Shown here: positions 26,787 to 36,544 of the stretch, piece after piece
Layout of the letters: each line of letters starts with the position of its first letter
How positions within the stretch are numbered: the first letter of the stretch is position 1
NCBI RefSeq assembly: GCF_011752625.1
Contig: NZ_VWXD01000002.1
Location: 806,001 to 870,000, forward strand
Source of the DNA: Candidatus Pantoea formicae
GTDB taxonomy: Bacteria > Pseudomonadota > Gammaproteobacteria > Enterobacterales > Enterobacteriaceae
Length of the DNA: 64,000 nt
Direction: 5' to 3'
The notes under the pieces: model-generated
What the model was told of the DNA's origin: nothing
Databases searched by the model: none
Seen by the model: only the letters and a program-made list of their open reading frames with translations
Position numbers and translations under genes: made by a program

Positions 26787-29231
26787 ATGTTGCTTGCCTC
26801 GATTGTCGCGACGCTGATTTTAATTAGCGCCCTCTTTTACCATCAAGTTTCGCTGCGCTTGAGCAGCGTGGTACTGCTGCTGTGGACAGCCGCTTTTGCT
26901 GCTGCGGGTTTGTGGACACCTTGGTTGCTGCTGCCCTTGGCAATCATTCTGTTGCCCTTCAATCTGCCCGCCATGCGTCGCAGCATGTTCTCTAAACCTG
27001 CACTGCACAGCTTCCAGAAAGTGATGCCACCCATGTCACGTACCGAAAAAGAAGCCATTGATGCCGGTACAACCTGGTGGGAAGGCGATCTGTTTCGCGG
27101 CAAACCGGACTGGCAGAAGCTGCATAACTACCCACAGCCGCGCTTGACGGAAGAAGAGCAAGCCTTCCTTGAAGGTCCAGTGGAAGAAGCCTGTCGTATG
27201 GCGAACGATTTCCAAATCACGCATGAACTGGCCGATCTGCCGCCAGAGCTGTGGGCGTATCTGAAGCAGCATCGCTTCTTCGCCATGATCATCAAAAAAG
27301 AATATGGCGGCCTCGAATTCTCTGCTTATGCACAAGCGCGCGTACTGCAAAAACTGGCAGGTGTGTCCGGTATTCTGGCGATCACCGTGGGTGTGCCTAA
27401 CTCTCTCGGCCCAGGCGAACTGTTGCAGCATTACGGCACTGATGAGCAGAAAGATCACTATTTACCGCGTCTGGCACGCGGCGATGAAATTCCATGCTTT
27501 GCGCTAACCAGCCCGGAAGCGGGTTCTGATGCGGGTGCGATTCCGGATACTGGCGTAGTGTGCATGGGCGAATGGCAGGGTCAGCAGGTGCTGGGTATGC
27601 GCCTGACATGGAACAAGCGTTACATCACGCTGGCACCGATTGCCACCGTGCTGGGCCTGGCATTTAAACTCTCCGATCCCGATCACTTGCTGGGTGATAC
27701 CGAAGAGCTGGGCATTACCTGTGCCTTGATCCCGACGCAAACGCCGGGTGTGGAAATTGGCCATCGCCACTTCCCGCTTAACGTACCGTTCCAGAACGGT
27801 CCGACTCGCGGCAAAGATATCTTCGTGCCAATTGATTTCATCATCGGTGGCCCGGCCATGGCCGGTCAGGGCTGGCGTATGCTGGTTGAATGTCTTTCAG
27901 TGGGACGCGGCATCACCTTGCCTTCCAACTCGACAGGCAGCCTGAAGAGCATTGCACTGGCAACCGGTGCTTATGCGCATATCCGCCGTCAGTTCAAAGT
28001 CTCTATCGGTAAGATGGAGGGGATCGAAGAGCCGCTGGCGCGTATTGCCGGTAACGCTTACGTGATGGATGCCGCCGCCACGCTGATCACCAGCGGCATT
28101 ATGCTGGGTGAAAAGCCAGCGGTGCTGTCGGCCATCGTGAAGTATCACTGCACCCATCGCGGCCAGCGCGCGATTATCGATGCGATGGATATTGCTGGCG
28201 GTAAAGGCATCATGCTCGGTGAAAACAACTTCCTTGCGCGTGCTTACCAGGGCGCGCCGATTGCGATTACCGTGGAAGGCGCCAACATTCTGACACGCAG
28301 CATGATCATCTTTGGCCAGGGCGCGATTCGCTGCCATCCGTGGGTACTGGAAGAGATGAACGCCGCGGCGAAAAACGATTTAGTGGCCTTTGACCGTGCG
28401 CTGTTCAGCCACATTGGCCATGTCGGCAGCAACAAAGTGCGCAGCCTGTGGCTCGGTATCACCGGCGGTCGCACCAGCGCGTCCCCGACGCGTGACGTGA
28501 CGCGCCGCTACTATCAGCAGCTGAACCGTCTGAGCGCCAACCTCGCGCTGCTATCAGATGTTTCCATGGCAGTGCTGGGCGGCAGCCTGAAACGTCGTGA
28601 GCGCATCTCAGCCCGTCTGGGTGATGTGCTGAGCCAGATGTACCTCGCCTCTGCCACGCTGAAACGTTATGACGATGAGGGCCGTAACGAAGCCGATCTG
28701 CCACTGGTGCACTGGGGCGTGCAGGATGCGCTGCATCAAGCCGAAGTGGCGATGGATGACTTGCTGCGTAACTTCCCAAATCGCCTTGTGGCGGGTGCGC
28801 TACGCATGGTGATCTTCGCCGGTGGCAGACACTGCCCTGCACCGTCTGACAAACTGGATCATAAGCTGGCGAAGCTGCTGCAACTGCCCTCAGCGACACG
28901 TACACGTCTGGGCCGTGGCATGTATTTAACGCCAAGCGAGCACAATCCAGCTGGCCAACTGGAGCAGGCTTTACAGGATGTGATGGCAGCGGAAGTGATT
29001 CATGAACGCCTATGCCAGCAGCAGAAAAAACATCTGTCGTTTACGCGTCTGGATGCGCTGGCGCAGCGTGCGCTGAAAGAGGGCTGGATTGATGAGAGTG
29101 AAGCGAAGGTCCTGACCCGAGCAGAAGCCAGCCGTCTGAAAGCCATTAACGTGGATGAGTTTGCGCCAGAGGCGCTGGCCGCACCGAAACCGCAGGAAAA
29201 GGGGACCACGCGCCCCAGTGAAGCGGCGTAA
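26787..29231 (+). CDS. fadE: Acyl-CoA dehydrogenase FadE
   Basis: 814 residues, the E. coli FadE length. Hydrophobic N-terminal helices (about residues 1-70) anchor it at the membrane, followed by the acyl-CoA dehydrogenase domains ([14 protein letters not shown] for FAD/substrate binding, [36 protein letters not shown]) and a long C-terminal extension. It carries out the first step of beta-oxidation. It has a FadR box and ends at a strong bidirectional terminator. Confidence 0.97.
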   Translation: MLLASIVATLILISALFYHQVSLRLSSVVLLLWTAAFAAAGLWTPWLLLPLAIILLPFNLPAMRRSMFSKPALHSFQKVMPPMSRTEKEAIDAGTTWWEGDLFRGKPDWQKLHNYPQPRLTEEEQAFLEGPVEEACRMANDFQITHELADLPPELWAYLKQHRFFAMIIKKEYGGLEFSAYAQARVLQKLAGVSGILAITVGVPNSLGPGELLQHYGTDEQKDHYLPRLARGDEIPCFALTSPEAGSDAGAIPDTGVVCMGEWQGQQVLGMRLTWNKRYITLAPIATVLGLAFKLSDPDHLLGDTEELGITCALIPTQTPGVEIGHRHFPLNVPFQNGPTRGKDIFVPIDFIIGGPAMAGQGWRMLVECLSVGRGITLPSNSTGSLKSIALATGAYAHIRRQFKVSIGKMEGIEEPLARIAGNAYVMDAAATLITSGIMLGEKPAVLSAIVKYHCTHRGQRAIIDAMDIAGGKGIMLGENNFLARAYQGAPIAITVEGANILTRSMIIFGQGAIRCHPWVLEEMNAAAKNDLVAFDRALFSHIGHVGSNKVRSLWLGITGGRTSASPTRDVTRRYYQQLNRLSANLALLSDVSMAVLGGSLKRRERISARLGDVLSQMYLASATLKRYDDEGRNEADLPLVHWGVQDALHQAEVAMDDLLRNFPNRLVAGALRMVIFAGGRHCPAPSDKLDHKLAKLLQLPSATRTRLGRGMYLTPSEHNPAGQLEQALQDVMAAEVIHERLCQQQKKHLSFTRLDALAQRALKEGWIDESEAKVLTRAEASRLKAINVDEFAPEALAAPKPQEKGTTRPSEAA

Positions 29232-29235
29232 GACT

Positions 29236-29263
29236 AAAAAAGCCTCCAGTTGGAGGCTTTTTT
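29236..29263. terminator. Bidirectional terminator between fadE and mtnK
   Basis: AAAAAAGCCTCC-AGTT-GGAGGCTTTTTT lies between the convergent fadE and mtnK genes. Confidence 0.92.
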
Positions 29264-29355
29264 ATAGTGCCTTGCGTCATTTATCCCGCATGCACAGCGT
29301 GTTTTCGTTGCCATCGCGCGCAGTGAACTGCGCGGCGACAAGGTCGAAGTGCGAC

Positions 29356-30555
29356 TTAACCCGCCTGGCGAATACGCGCGATCAGCGCATCCACATCCGC
29401 AATATGATCTGCTGCCAGAATCAGTGTACGGCCCAACGTGATGCAACTGCGAATACATTCCGTCCGCATCGTATCATCGGCGATCTGTTTGAAGTCGGCC
29501 ACGTGCGACATGCCCACGGTGCGACGAATAAGCTCCGTTCCGCAATAACCAATGGTGTCGCTCCACACTTTACGCAGGAAGGCTTCTGCATAGCCCGGAT
29601 AGGCCAGCGCCACATCGGAAGTCTTGGCATGAGCCAGTTCCAGGAAGCGACTGGAGAACTGCGACCAGACTTCGTGCGCATCACTCAGACGACGCTCGCG
29701 CCCTTCCGCCGCTTCACGCGGTGCCAGCAAGCCAGGCAGGCAGCAGTAGTTAATCAGCAGGTTGCCCATTGCGCTCCCCACATCGAAGCCTATTGGACCA
29801 AAATAGCCAAACTCCGCATCGATCACTTTTAGGCTACCATCGGCCACAAAGATAGAACCGCTGTGCACATCCCCGTGCAGTAACGCTTCGGCATCCGCAA
29901 AGAAACGATGCTTCAGCCCGGCCACGGCGATTTTCAGTGCATCGTCAGTGCGCAGGCTGACCACCAGCGATTCCAGCGCTGCTGGATACTTGTTGCGTTC
30001 ATGATCGGTAAAGGGATCGTTGAAGAACAGATCTTCGGTGATCTCGCACATTTCCGGGTTAATGAAACGCGCCACTTCCGCCTTTTTCTTGTGCGGATGG
30101 AGATAGAAATCGGAGGTATGGAACAACGTTTGTGCCAGATATTCACCGAGCTGACGACCCGCTTCAGGGTAGTAAGCCCCTTTCACCAATTCGCCACGCC
30201 AGATACGGTGGCTGGAGAGGTCTTCCATTACCATCACCGCTAAATCGGCATCGTAATGGGTGACGTTAACCGTGTGCTCTGGGCAGTGTTTATAGTGTTC
30301 CACCAGCGTTTGTGCTTCAAGACGCGCTCGATCCAGCGTTAACGGCCAGGATTCTCCCACGCAACGCACATAGGGTAGAGCTTGTTTCACGACCACACGG
30401 CTGCGGCCTTGGTTATCGAAAATCTTAAACACCAGGTTGAGATTGCCATCGCCGATCTCTTCTGCGCTGACCAGCGCTGACGGATCGTCCACACCGCCAA
30501 ATTTTTTAGCATATTCCACAGCATCAGCAGCGGTGAAGGTACGGTATTGCGACAT
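29356..30555 (-). CDS. mtnK: 5-methylthioribose kinase
   Basis: The start at 30555 ([21 protein letters not shown]) gives 399 residues as in Klebsiella MtnK. Kinase features are [12 protein letters not shown] (glycine-rich loop region), [14 protein letters not shown] with the catalytic Asp, and [15 protein letters not shown] for metal binding. It phosphorylates methylthioribose at C1, feeding the methionine salvage pathway. It is divergent from mtnA across 105 bases containing a MetJ-like site. Confidence 0.95.
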   Translation of the reverse strand: MSQYRTFTAADAVEYAKKFGGVDDPSALVSAEEIGDGNLNLVFKIFDNQGRSRVVVKQALPYVRCVGESWPLTLDRARLEAQTLVEHYKHCPEHTVNVTHYDADLAVMVMEDLSSHRIWRGELVKGAYYPEAGRQLGEYLAQTLFHTSDFYLHPHKKKAEVARFINPEMCEITEDLFFNDPFTDHERNKYPAALESLVVSLRTDDALKIAVAGLKHRFFADAEALLHGDVHSGSIFVADGSLKVIDAEFGYFGPIGFDVGSAMGNLLINYCCLPGLLAPREAAEGRERRLSDAHEVWSQFSSRFLELAHAKTSDVALAYPGYAEAFLRKVWSDTIGYCGTELIRRTVGMSHVADFKQIADDTMRTECIRSCITLGRTLILAADHIADVDALIARIRQAG

Positions 30556-30592
30556 TGCCTGTTCCTCGACATTCGATAGTAATAAGCCGTTT

Positions 30593-30608
30593 GGACGTCT
30601 ATACATCC
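30593..30608. promoter_or_regulatory. MetJ-box-like site between mtnK and mtnA
   Basis: GGACGTCT followed directly by ATACATCC gives two tandem 8-mers resembling the met box AGACGTCT. It is placed in the divergent promoter region of mtnK and mtnA, consistent with repression by MetJ and S-adenosylmethionine. Confidence 0.68.
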
Positions 30609-30660
30609 GTCAAGCATGTTGGCACAATAGCCGCTATTAACGCAACAGGGATTTCACACC

Positions 30661-31680
30661 ATGCAAACACTTCGTACCACCAGTCTTGAGGTCCGCGACA
30701 ATCAACTGTGGATCCTTGACCAACAAGCACTGCCTCAACAACAAAATTGGCTGCCTGCGCACACTGTGGCCCAGTTGGTTGATCACATCCATGCACTGCG
30801 CGTGCGCGGTGCCCCTTTGATCGGCCTCTCTGCCAGTTTGCTGCTGGCCCTGCTGGGCGAACAAGGTGTAGCACGCAGCGCATTAGCCGAAGCGCTGGAA
30901 GTATTACGTGCGGCACGCCCTACGGCGGTCAACCTGATGAACAATCTGGATCGCATGAAGATTGCGCTGGCAGAAAGCGATCACGTCACCGCATTAAGTG
31001 CTGAGGCACTGCGTCTGGTGGCGGAAGATAAGCTTCTCTGTGACAACATTGCCCGCGCAGGGAGTGCACTGGTTAAGCCAGGCAGCCAATTGCTGACGCA
31101 CTGCAACACGGGGGGGCTCGCCACTGCAGGTGTCGGCACCGCACTGGGGGTGATCGCCCATGCCCATCAGCAAGGTTTAGTCAGCAATGTCTGGGTGGAT
31201 GAAACCCGCCCGCTGTTACAGGGGGGTCGTTTGACCGCATGGGAGCTGGGCGAACTGAATATCCCGTATCAGCTGATTACTGATTCCATGGCCGCCAGCT
31301 TAATGGCGCGAGGTGTCGTGGATGCCATCTGGGTCGGCGCAGACCGCATTGCCGCCAACGGCGACGTGGCGAACAAAATCGGCACCTACAGCCTGGCAGT
31401 GCTGGCACACTATCACGGCATTCCATTCTACGTGGCCGCACCGCACACCACGCTGGATCGTCTCTGCCCGAACGGCGATGCCATTCCGATTGAGCAGCGT
31501 GCTGCCAGCGAAGTCACCGGCGTGTCGGGGAGTTTTGGTAGCGTGCAGTGGGCACCGGAAAACGCCGCCGTGTACAATCCGGCGTTTGATGTTACGCCCG
31601 CAGATCTGATTAGCGGATGGGTGCTAGATACCGGCGTGGTGACGCCTGAGCAGGTAAAGGAAGGCATTTTCCAGCCTTAA
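30661..31680 (+). CDS. mtnA: S-methyl-5-thioribose-1-phosphate isomerase
   Basis: 339 residues with the eIF2B-like fold. The catalytic Cys is in [17 protein letters not shown] and the catalytic Asp in [20 protein letters not shown]. It converts methylthioribose 1-phosphate to the ribulose form that MtnB dehydrates. It is a single-gene unit divergent from mtnK and is followed by a pair of REP-like palindromes. Confidence 0.96.
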   Translation: MQTLRTTSLEVRDNQLWILDQQALPQQQNWLPAHTVAQLVDHIHALRVRGAPLIGLSASLLLALLGEQGVARSALAEALEVLRAARPTAVNLMNNLDRMKIALAESDHVTALSAEALRLVAEDKLLCDNIARAGSALVKPGSQLLTHCNTGGLATAGVGTALGVIAHAHQQGLVSNVWVDETRPLLQGGRLTAWELGELNIPYQLITDSMAASLMARGVVDAIWVGADRIAANGDVANKIGTYSLAVLAHYHGIPFYVAAPHTTLDRLCPNGDAIPIEQRAASEVTGVSGSFGSVQWAPENAAVYNPAFDVTPADLISGWVLDTGVVTPEQVKEGIFQP

Positions 31681-31699
31681 GGTGCCTACCGAAACATAA

Positions 31700-31765
31700 G
31701 GTCGCCATGAATGGCGACCCTACATTGATCAGTGCGATTTTCGTAGGGTGCGCATTTAAGCGCAC
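31700..31765. repeat. REP-like palindrome pair
   Basis: GGTCGCCATGAATGGCGACCCTA (31700-31722) and TAGGGTGCGCATTTAAGCGCAC (31744-31765) are two palindromes in opposite orientation, with ACCCTAC and GTAGGGT facing each other. They occupy the gap between convergent mtnA and mtnD and belong to the family seen at 38894-39030, 49977-50036 and 54126-54145. Confidence 0.75.
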
Positions 31766-31771
31766 AGTTCG

Positions 31772-32314
31772 TCACGCCAGACGAGGATAAGCATCCGCGA
31801 TGTTGTCGCCGGTGAAGTTGGCTATCCAGCCTTCTTGGTTATCGAAAATACGAATCGCCGTGAAGTGCGGCTCAGAACCCATATCAAACCAGTGCGCGGT
31901 GCCCTCTGGCACGGAAATCAGGTCATTCTTCTCGCACAGAATCTGGTACACCTCATTGCCAATATGCAGGCAGAACAGGCCAGATCCTTCAACGAAGAAA
32001 CGCACTTCATCCTCGCTGTGGGTATGTTCATTCAGGAACTTCTCGCGCAGCACCTGCTTATTGGGATTGTCAGCACGCATGCTCAGCACATCCCAGCTCT
32101 GATAACCCTTCTCGGCCACCAAACGGTCAATCGCGTGTTGATAGGCTTTGATGACGGTTTCAGCATCAGGATCTTTACCCAGATCGCGGTCGGCCTCCCA
32201 ACGTTCAAAACGCACATTCTTGGCATTCAGGCGCTCACGAATCGCTTCCGCATCGGTACTGTGCCACACCGGTTGGCTGGCTTCGGTATCGCTAAAAATG
32301 GTCAATGCACTCAT
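31772..32314 (-). CDS. mtnD: Acireductone dioxygenase
   Basis: Start 32314 gives 180 residues beginning [19 protein letters not shown]. The cupin metal site is [16 protein letters not shown], with two His and a Glu, plus a later His in [10 protein letters not shown]. With iron it yields 2-keto-4-methylthiobutyrate and formate; with nickel, an off-pathway product with CO. The start codon follows the mtnC stop by one base; it is the last gene of mtnBCD. Confidence 0.96.
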   Translation of the reverse strand: MSALTIFSDTEASQPVWHSTDAEAIRERLNAKNVRFERWEADRDLGKDPDAETVIKAYQHAIDRLVAEKGYQSWDVLSMRADNPNKQVLREKFLNEHTHSEDEVRFFVEGSGLFCLHIGNEVYQILCEKNDLISVPEGTAHWFDMGSEPHFTAIRIFDNQEGWIANFTGDNIADAYPRLA

Positions 32315-32315
32315 G

Positions 32316-32999
32316 TTAAATTGACTCCGGTTTAATCTGGGAAAAATCATTCACCTGATGATGGCGACTGGCGTTATCCGCCTCGCCACGAATTAACTGC
32401 AATGTATGCCAGCCTGCTTCCGCCGCCGCATCAAGTTCCTGATGGATATCCGACAGGAACAACAACGAAGAGGGAGCCAGGCCAATCTGCTCGGCGATAT
32501 TGCGATAGGACTGCACTTCACGTTTCGCCCCGACGCCCGTATCAAAATAGCCGCTAAACAGCGAGGTTAAATCACCTTCATCGCTGTAGCCAAATAACAG
32601 TTTCTGCGCGGCCACCGATCCAGAGGAATAAACATACAGCGCGGTCCCCTGCTGCTGCCAGCGTTCAAAGGCGGGCAGCACATCCGGATAAAGGTGCCCG
32701 GTGAACTGACCTTCAACATAACCGGCACGCCAAATCATGCCTTGCAGCGCTTTCAAACCTGGCGACTTGCGATCTTCATCGATATAACCGATCAGAGTGG
32801 CGATCACTTCTTCCAGCGTCGCCTCAGGTGCAGCAGATTCTTCACGCACGGCATTCAACGCCGCGATGACCGGCTCCTCCGCCTGATTTTCACGCACAAA
32901 AGCGGCTAAATGCTGACGCGCATAAGGGAACAACACCTTGTGCACAAACTGAATATCACTGGTGGTGCCTTCAATATCGGTAACAATTGCGCGAATCAT
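32316..32999 (-). CDS. mtnC: Acireductone synthase (enolase-phosphatase E1)
   Basis: 227 residues with HAD-phosphatase motifs: [15 protein letters not shown] (nucleophile Asp), [11 protein letters not shown] (Ser and Lys) and [12 protein letters not shown]. It enolises and dephosphorylates the diketo intermediate to acireductone. It overlaps mtnB by 4 bases and abuts mtnD, forming mtnBCD. Confidence 0.96.
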   Translation of the reverse strand: MIRAIVTDIEGTTSDIQFVHKVLFPYARQHLAAFVRENQAEEPVIAALNAVREESAAPEATLEEVIATLIGYIDEDRKSPGLKALQGMIWRAGYVEGQFTGHLYPDVLPAFERWQQQGTALYVYSSGSVAAQKLLFGYSDEGDLTSLFSGYFDTGVGAKREVQSYRNIAEQIGLAPSSLLFLSDIHQELDAAAEAGWHTLQLIRGEADNASRHHQVNDFSQIKPESI

Positions 33000-33610
33000 T
33001 TGGCCTCCAACAGCCGACGTTGCAGTTCACATTCAAACAGGAATTCCAGCCCTTCCAGATGGCGACGCGCTTCGTTGACGTCTTTACCCCAGCAAGTTAA
33101 GCCATGACCGCGCAGCAGGAAGCCGTACTGCAACGGCATATCTGCAGCAAAGGCTTCAATACGCTGCGCCAGTGCATCAATATCCTGGTCATTATCAAAC
33201 ACCGGGATCGCCACGGTGTTGAGATGGGTATCCTGTCCGGCGAGCGTTTTCTGCATCTCGTAGCCACTCAGCAACAACGCGTTACCCTTCTCCACACGCG
33301 ACAGCACGGTAGAATTCACCGTATGGGTGTGCAGGACCGCGCCCGCTTGCGGGAACAAACGATAAATCAAGGTATGCAACCCGGTTTCCGCTGACGGCTT
33401 ACGTCCAGAAGGAACAAGGTTGGTGGCAATTTCAACCTGAATAAAGTCATCACGCGTCAAATTGCCTTTATCTTTGCCGGATGCACTCAGCAAGCAATAT
33501 TCCGCGCCCTGGCGCACCGACATGTTACCGCCGGTGGCAGGTGCCCAGCCTTTGGCGCCGATCCAGTGGCAGGCAGCCACTAAATGTTCCAGTGGGAGAA
33601 AATCCGTCAT
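32996..33610 (-). CDS. mtnB: Methylthioribulose-1-phosphate dehydratase
   Basis: 204 residues of the class II aldolase fold. Zinc-binding His residues appear in [14 protein letters not shown] and [13 protein letters not shown]. It dehydrates methylthioribulose 1-phosphate. It is the first gene of mtnBCD, divergent from mtnE, with a strong MetJ-like site 30 bases upstream. Confidence 0.95.
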   Translation of the reverse strand: MTDFLPLEHLVAACHWIGAKGWAPATGGNMSVRQGAEYCLLSASGKDKGNLTRDDFIQVEIATNLVPSGRKPSAETGLHTLIYRLFPQAGAVLHTHTVNSTVLSRVEKGNALLLSGYEMQKTLAGQDTHLNTVAIPVFDNDQDIDALAQRIEAFAADMPLQYGFLLRGHGLTCWGKDVNEARRHLEGLEFLFECELQRRLLEAK

Positions 33611-33639
33611 AGTGAAGGTGAGGCTCCGAAGTTGTATTT

Positions 33640-33655
33640 AGACGTCTAAGCGTCT
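33640..33655. promoter_or_regulatory. MetJ box between mtnB and mtnE
   Basis: AGACGTCT followed by AAGCGTCT is a perfect met box next to a 6-of-8 match, preceded by TTGTATTT. It sits in the divergent mtnB/mtnE promoter region. Confidence 0.82.
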
Positions 33656-33741
33656 CGATTGCCAAATATTACCATCCTGTGTAGAGTGGCATCAACACAG
33701 GGTTTCTCCGCATCGACATTCGCGCTTAAGGCCACTAAACA

Positions 33742-34902
33742 ATGACGCAGCACAACCTGATTCCCGAGAGCAAATTACCGGCGCTCGGCACCACTATTTT
33801 TACACAAATGAGCGCCTTAGCCGCGCAGCACAATGCCATTAACCTGTCACAAGGTTTCCCGGATTTTGACGGCCCGCGCTATCTGCAAGAGCGTCTGGCC
33901 TTTCACGTCAGCCAGGGTGCAAACCAATATGCACCGATGATTGGTGCGTTACCACTGCGTGAAGCGATTGTTGATAAAACAGTTGAGCTTTACGGCCATA
34001 AACCGGACGTGAACAGCGATATTACCGTGACCGCGGGTGCCACCGAAGCCCTGTATGCCGCCATTACCGCGCTGGTGCGGCCGGGCGACGAAGTGATCTG
34101 CTTTGACCCTAGCTATGACAGCTACGCGCCCGCCGTGCAACTGGCCGGAGGCGTGTTAAAACGCATTGCATTACAACCCCCAGGATTCCGCGTGGATTGG
34201 GCTGAATTTCGCAGCCTGGTGAGTGCTAAAACGCGTTTAGTGATTCTTAATACGCCGCACAATCCTTCTGCCACCGTGTGGCGTAAAAGCGACTATGCCG
34301 AGCTGTGGCAGGCGATTGCTGAGCAAGAAATCTATGTGCTGAGCGACGAAGTGTACGAGCACATCTGCTTTGATGAAGAGGGCCACGCCAGCGTGTTGGC
34401 GCATGCCGAGTTACGTCAGCGTGCTATTGCCGTCTCTTCGTTTGGCAAAACCTTCCATATGACCGGATGGAAAGTGGGCTACTGTGTTGCACCAGCCGCG
34501 ATCAGCGCCGAAATCCGCAAAGTACACCAGTATCTGACCTTCTCAGTGAACACGCCGGCGCAGTTGGCGATTGCCGATATGCTGCGCCAGGAACCAGAAC
34601 ATTATCGCGATTTGCCCACTTTTTATCGTGAACGTCGCGATTGTCTGGTCGAAGCGTTATCTGACAGCCGCTTTAAGGTTTTGCCGTGCGAAGGCACCTA
34701 CTTTGTGCTGCTGGATTACAGTGCCATTTCCGATCTGGACGACGTCAGTTTCTGCCAGTGGCTGACCAAAGAAGTTGGCGTGGCAGCGATTCCGCTGTCG
34801 GTATTCTGTGCCGATCCCTTCCCACACAAATTGATTCGCCTGTGCTTTGCTAAACAGGAAGCTACGCTGATCGCCGCTGCGGAGCGCTTATGTCAACTTT
34901 GA
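33742..34902 (+). CDS. mtnE: Methionine (KMTB) aminotransferase, YbdL type
   Basis: 386 residues, the length of E. coli YbdL. The PLP lysine is in SSFGKTFHMTGWKVGYC, with NTPHNPSATVW and VLSDEVYEHICF of fold-type I aminotransferases. It transaminates 2-keto-4-methylthiobutyrate to methionine, preferentially from glutamine. The downstream omega-amidase gene overlaps by 13 bases. Its divergence from mtnBCD over a MetJ box supports the salvage role. Confidence 0.92.
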   Translation: MTQHNLIPESKLPALGTTIFTQMSALAAQHNAINLSQGFPDFDGPRYLQERLAFHVSQGANQYAPMIGALPLREAIVDKTVELYGHKPDVNSDITVTAGATEALYAAITALVRPGDEVICFDPSYDSYAPAVQLAGGVLKRIALQPPGFRVDWAEFRSLVSAKTRLVILNTPHNPSATVWRKSDYAELWQAIAEQEIYVLSDEVYEHICFDEEGHASVLAHAELRQRAIAVSSFGKTFHMTGWKVGYCVAPAAISAEIRKVHQYLTFSVNTPAQLAIADMLRQEPEHYRDLPTFYRERRDCLVEALSDSRFKVLPCEGTYFVLLDYSAISDLDDVSFCQWLTKEVGVAAIPLSVFCADPFPHKLIRLCFAKQEATLIAAAERLCQL

Positions 34903-35660
34903 AGATGACCGTTTTGCAGGAAACCTTGAGCTGGATGGACGGCGAAGCCAACCTGCACCACTTTGATGGTGTGTTAAAAGGCATTGAGGGTCGCGACCTG
35001 ATTCTGTTACCTGAAATGTTCACCACAGGCTTTGCCATGGAAGCCGCAGAGAGTTCGCTGCCGCAGCAACAGGTCATTAAGTGGCTACACGGCCATGCGA
35101 AAACCAGCAATGCGCTGGTCGGTGGCAGCGCAGCCATCCAGACCGAAAAAGGTGCTGTGAACCGTTTTCTGCTGGTTGAGCCAAATGGCACGGTGCATCA
35201 ATATGACAAACGCCATCTGTTCCGCATGGCGAATGAGCATCAGCACTATGTCGCGGGTGATACGCGCGAAGTCTTCACCTGGCGCGGCTGGCGCATTCTG
35301 CCGCAAATTTGCTATGACCTGCGTTTCCCGGTGTTCTCCCGCAATCACAACGATTACGATCTGGCGCTTTATGTTGCCAACTGGCCTGCACCACGTGCGC
35401 TGCACTGGCAGTCACTGCTGATGGCCCGCGCGATTGAAAATCAGGCGTATGTCGCCGGTTGTAACCGTGTCGGCAGCGATGGTAACAGCCATCAATACAG
35501 CGGAGACAGCCGGATTATTTCGCCGCTGGGTGAAATTCTGGCGGCGGCCGAACCTTTTGCCCGAGCCCGACTGGATGCGGAGTTGTCACTGGATGATCTG
35601 CAAGCCTACCGCGAACGCTTCCCAGCGTGGCGCGATGCCGATGGGTATACGCTGAATTAA
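34890..35660 (+). CDS. mtnU: Omega-amidase of the nitrilase family (YafV/MtnU)
   Basis: 256 residues with the nitrilase triad: Glu in LLPEMFTTGFAM, Lys in YDKRHLFRM and Cys in QICYDLRFPVF. Omega-amidases hydrolyse 2-oxoglutaramate left by glutamine transaminases, which pulls the KMTB aminotransferase reaction towards methionine. It overlaps mtnE, so the pair is co-translated. In E. coli the orthologue yafV lies in the same part of the map without the mtn genes. Confidence 0.92.
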   Translation: MSTLKMTVLQETLSWMDGEANLHHFDGVLKGIEGRDLILLPEMFTTGFAMEAAESSLPQQQVIKWLHGHAKTSNALVGGSAAIQTEKGAVNRFLLVEPNGTVHQYDKRHLFRMANEHQHYVAGDTREVFTWRGWRILPQICYDLRFPVFSRNHNDYDLALYVANWPAPRALHWQSLLMARAIENQAYVAGCNRVGSDGNSHQYSGDSRIISPLGEILAAAEPFARARLDAELSLDDLQAYRERFPAWRDADGYTLN

Positions 35661-35708
35661 GCTTTCTGCCGCGTCTCTCTGATGCGGCTTTCTCTCTTTT
35701 TATTTTCT

Positions 35709-35761
35709 GTTTCCACATTGGAAACATTGCTTTCATCGGCTACAATGTTTCCATGTTGGAA
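35709..35761. promoter_or_regulatory. Two palindromic operators of higBA
   Basis: GTTTCCACATTGGAAAC (35709-35725) is a perfect inverted repeat around CAT. TTCCATGTTGGAA (35749-35761) repeats the TTCCA-N3-TGGAA core 38 bases downstream, just before higB. Paired palindromes of this type are usual binding sites for the antitoxin or toxin-antitoxin complex. Confidence 0.75.
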
Positions 35762-35776
35762 CATGTCGAGGGAATG

Positions 35777-36088
35777 ATGCACGTTATTTCAAGGAAGATG
35801 TTTGCCGAAGCTACACTGCGTTTTCCCAATGATGCAGCAGCACTGGACGCGACATACCGCACTTTACATGGCAGGGATTATGCCGATCCTGAGGCGCTTA
35901 AAGATTTCTTTCCAAGCCTGGACCGTATGAAGTATCGGGAGAAATGGTGGGTAATCAATGTTGGCGGTAACAATCTCAGGTTGATGTTTTTCGCCGACTT
36001 TATCGCAGGTCGCATTTTCATCAAGCACATTAGTACTCATGCTGAATACGACAAGTTAGTTAAGTTCTATCGGGAGAACAAAGAATGA
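35777..36088 (+). CDS. higB: HigB-type toxin (mRNA interferase)
   Basis: The second of two adjacent ATGs (35777) has GAGGGA at proper spacing and yields 103 residues beginning MHVISRKMFAEATLRFP. Family features are FPSLDRMKYREKWWVINVGGNNLRLM and IKHISTHAEYDKL with the conserved His of HigB/RelE-fold ribosome-dependent RNases. Toxin gene first, antitoxin second with a 4-base overlap, is the HigBA order. It cleaves mRNA when free of HigA. Confidence 0.9.
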   Translation: MHVISRKMFAEATLRFPNDAAALDATYRTLHGRDYADPEALKDFFPSLDRMKYREKWWVINVGGNNLRLMFFADFIAGRIFIKHISTHAEYDKLVKFYRENKE

Positions 36089-36501
36089 TCGCCGAAGCTA
36101 TTCAGGCCTCAGATAACCTGATTAAAGCCGTCCCCCTGCTTGGCGGTAGTCAATCGAAAGCAGATTATGAGCAGGCGCTGGAGTTGGTTGAGTATTTGAT
36201 TGAGCATCAACCCTCTCATCCACTGATTGAAATGCTGGCCGATAAAGTCGCGAATTACGAAGAGAATGCGCCGGAATTTGCTGCCTTCAACGCGCGAATT
36301 AAGACCCTGCCAGGCGGAGTTGCGCTGCTACGTGTTTTGATGGATCAACACGATTTGAACCAGTCTTCTTTCGCTCAGGAAATTGGTCAGCGTTCTTATG
36401 TTAGCCGTATTTTGAAAGGTGAACGTAAGCTCACGGATAAACATAAAGCGGCACTGGCAAAACGTTTTAACCTGCCATTTGAAGCCTTTCGTGAAGATTA
36501 A
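36085..36501 (+). CDS. higA: HigA-type antitoxin with C-terminal HTH
   Basis: 138 residues. The N-terminal helical part (about 1-80) is the toxin-binding region, and a Cro/C1-type helix-turn-helix lies at about 85-135 (DLNQSSFAQEIGQRSYVSRILKGERKL). It neutralises HigB and is expected to repress the operon at the palindromes at 35709-35761. It is followed by a strong terminator. Confidence 0.9.
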   Translation: MIAEAIQASDNLIKAVPLLGGSQSKADYEQALELVEYLIEHQPSHPLIEMLADKVANYEENAPEFAAFNARIKTLPGGVALLRVLMDQHDLNQSSFAQEIGQRSYVSRILKGERKLTDKHKAALAKRFNLPFEAFRED

Positions 36502-36505
36502 ACAG

Positions 36506-36537
36506 AAAAAGCCGCAGCATATAAGCGCTGCGGCTTT
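36506..36537. terminator. Bidirectional terminator between higA and katG
   Basis: AAAGCCGCAGC stem with a GCTGCGGCTTT partner, flanked by A and T runs, sits between convergent higA and katG. Confidence 0.9.
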
Positions 36538-36544
36538 CGTTTAA

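Noticed and set aside
28459..28935. 158-codon minus-strand ORF inside fadE
   Set aside because: Antisense shadow with no ribosome site; fadE is certain.
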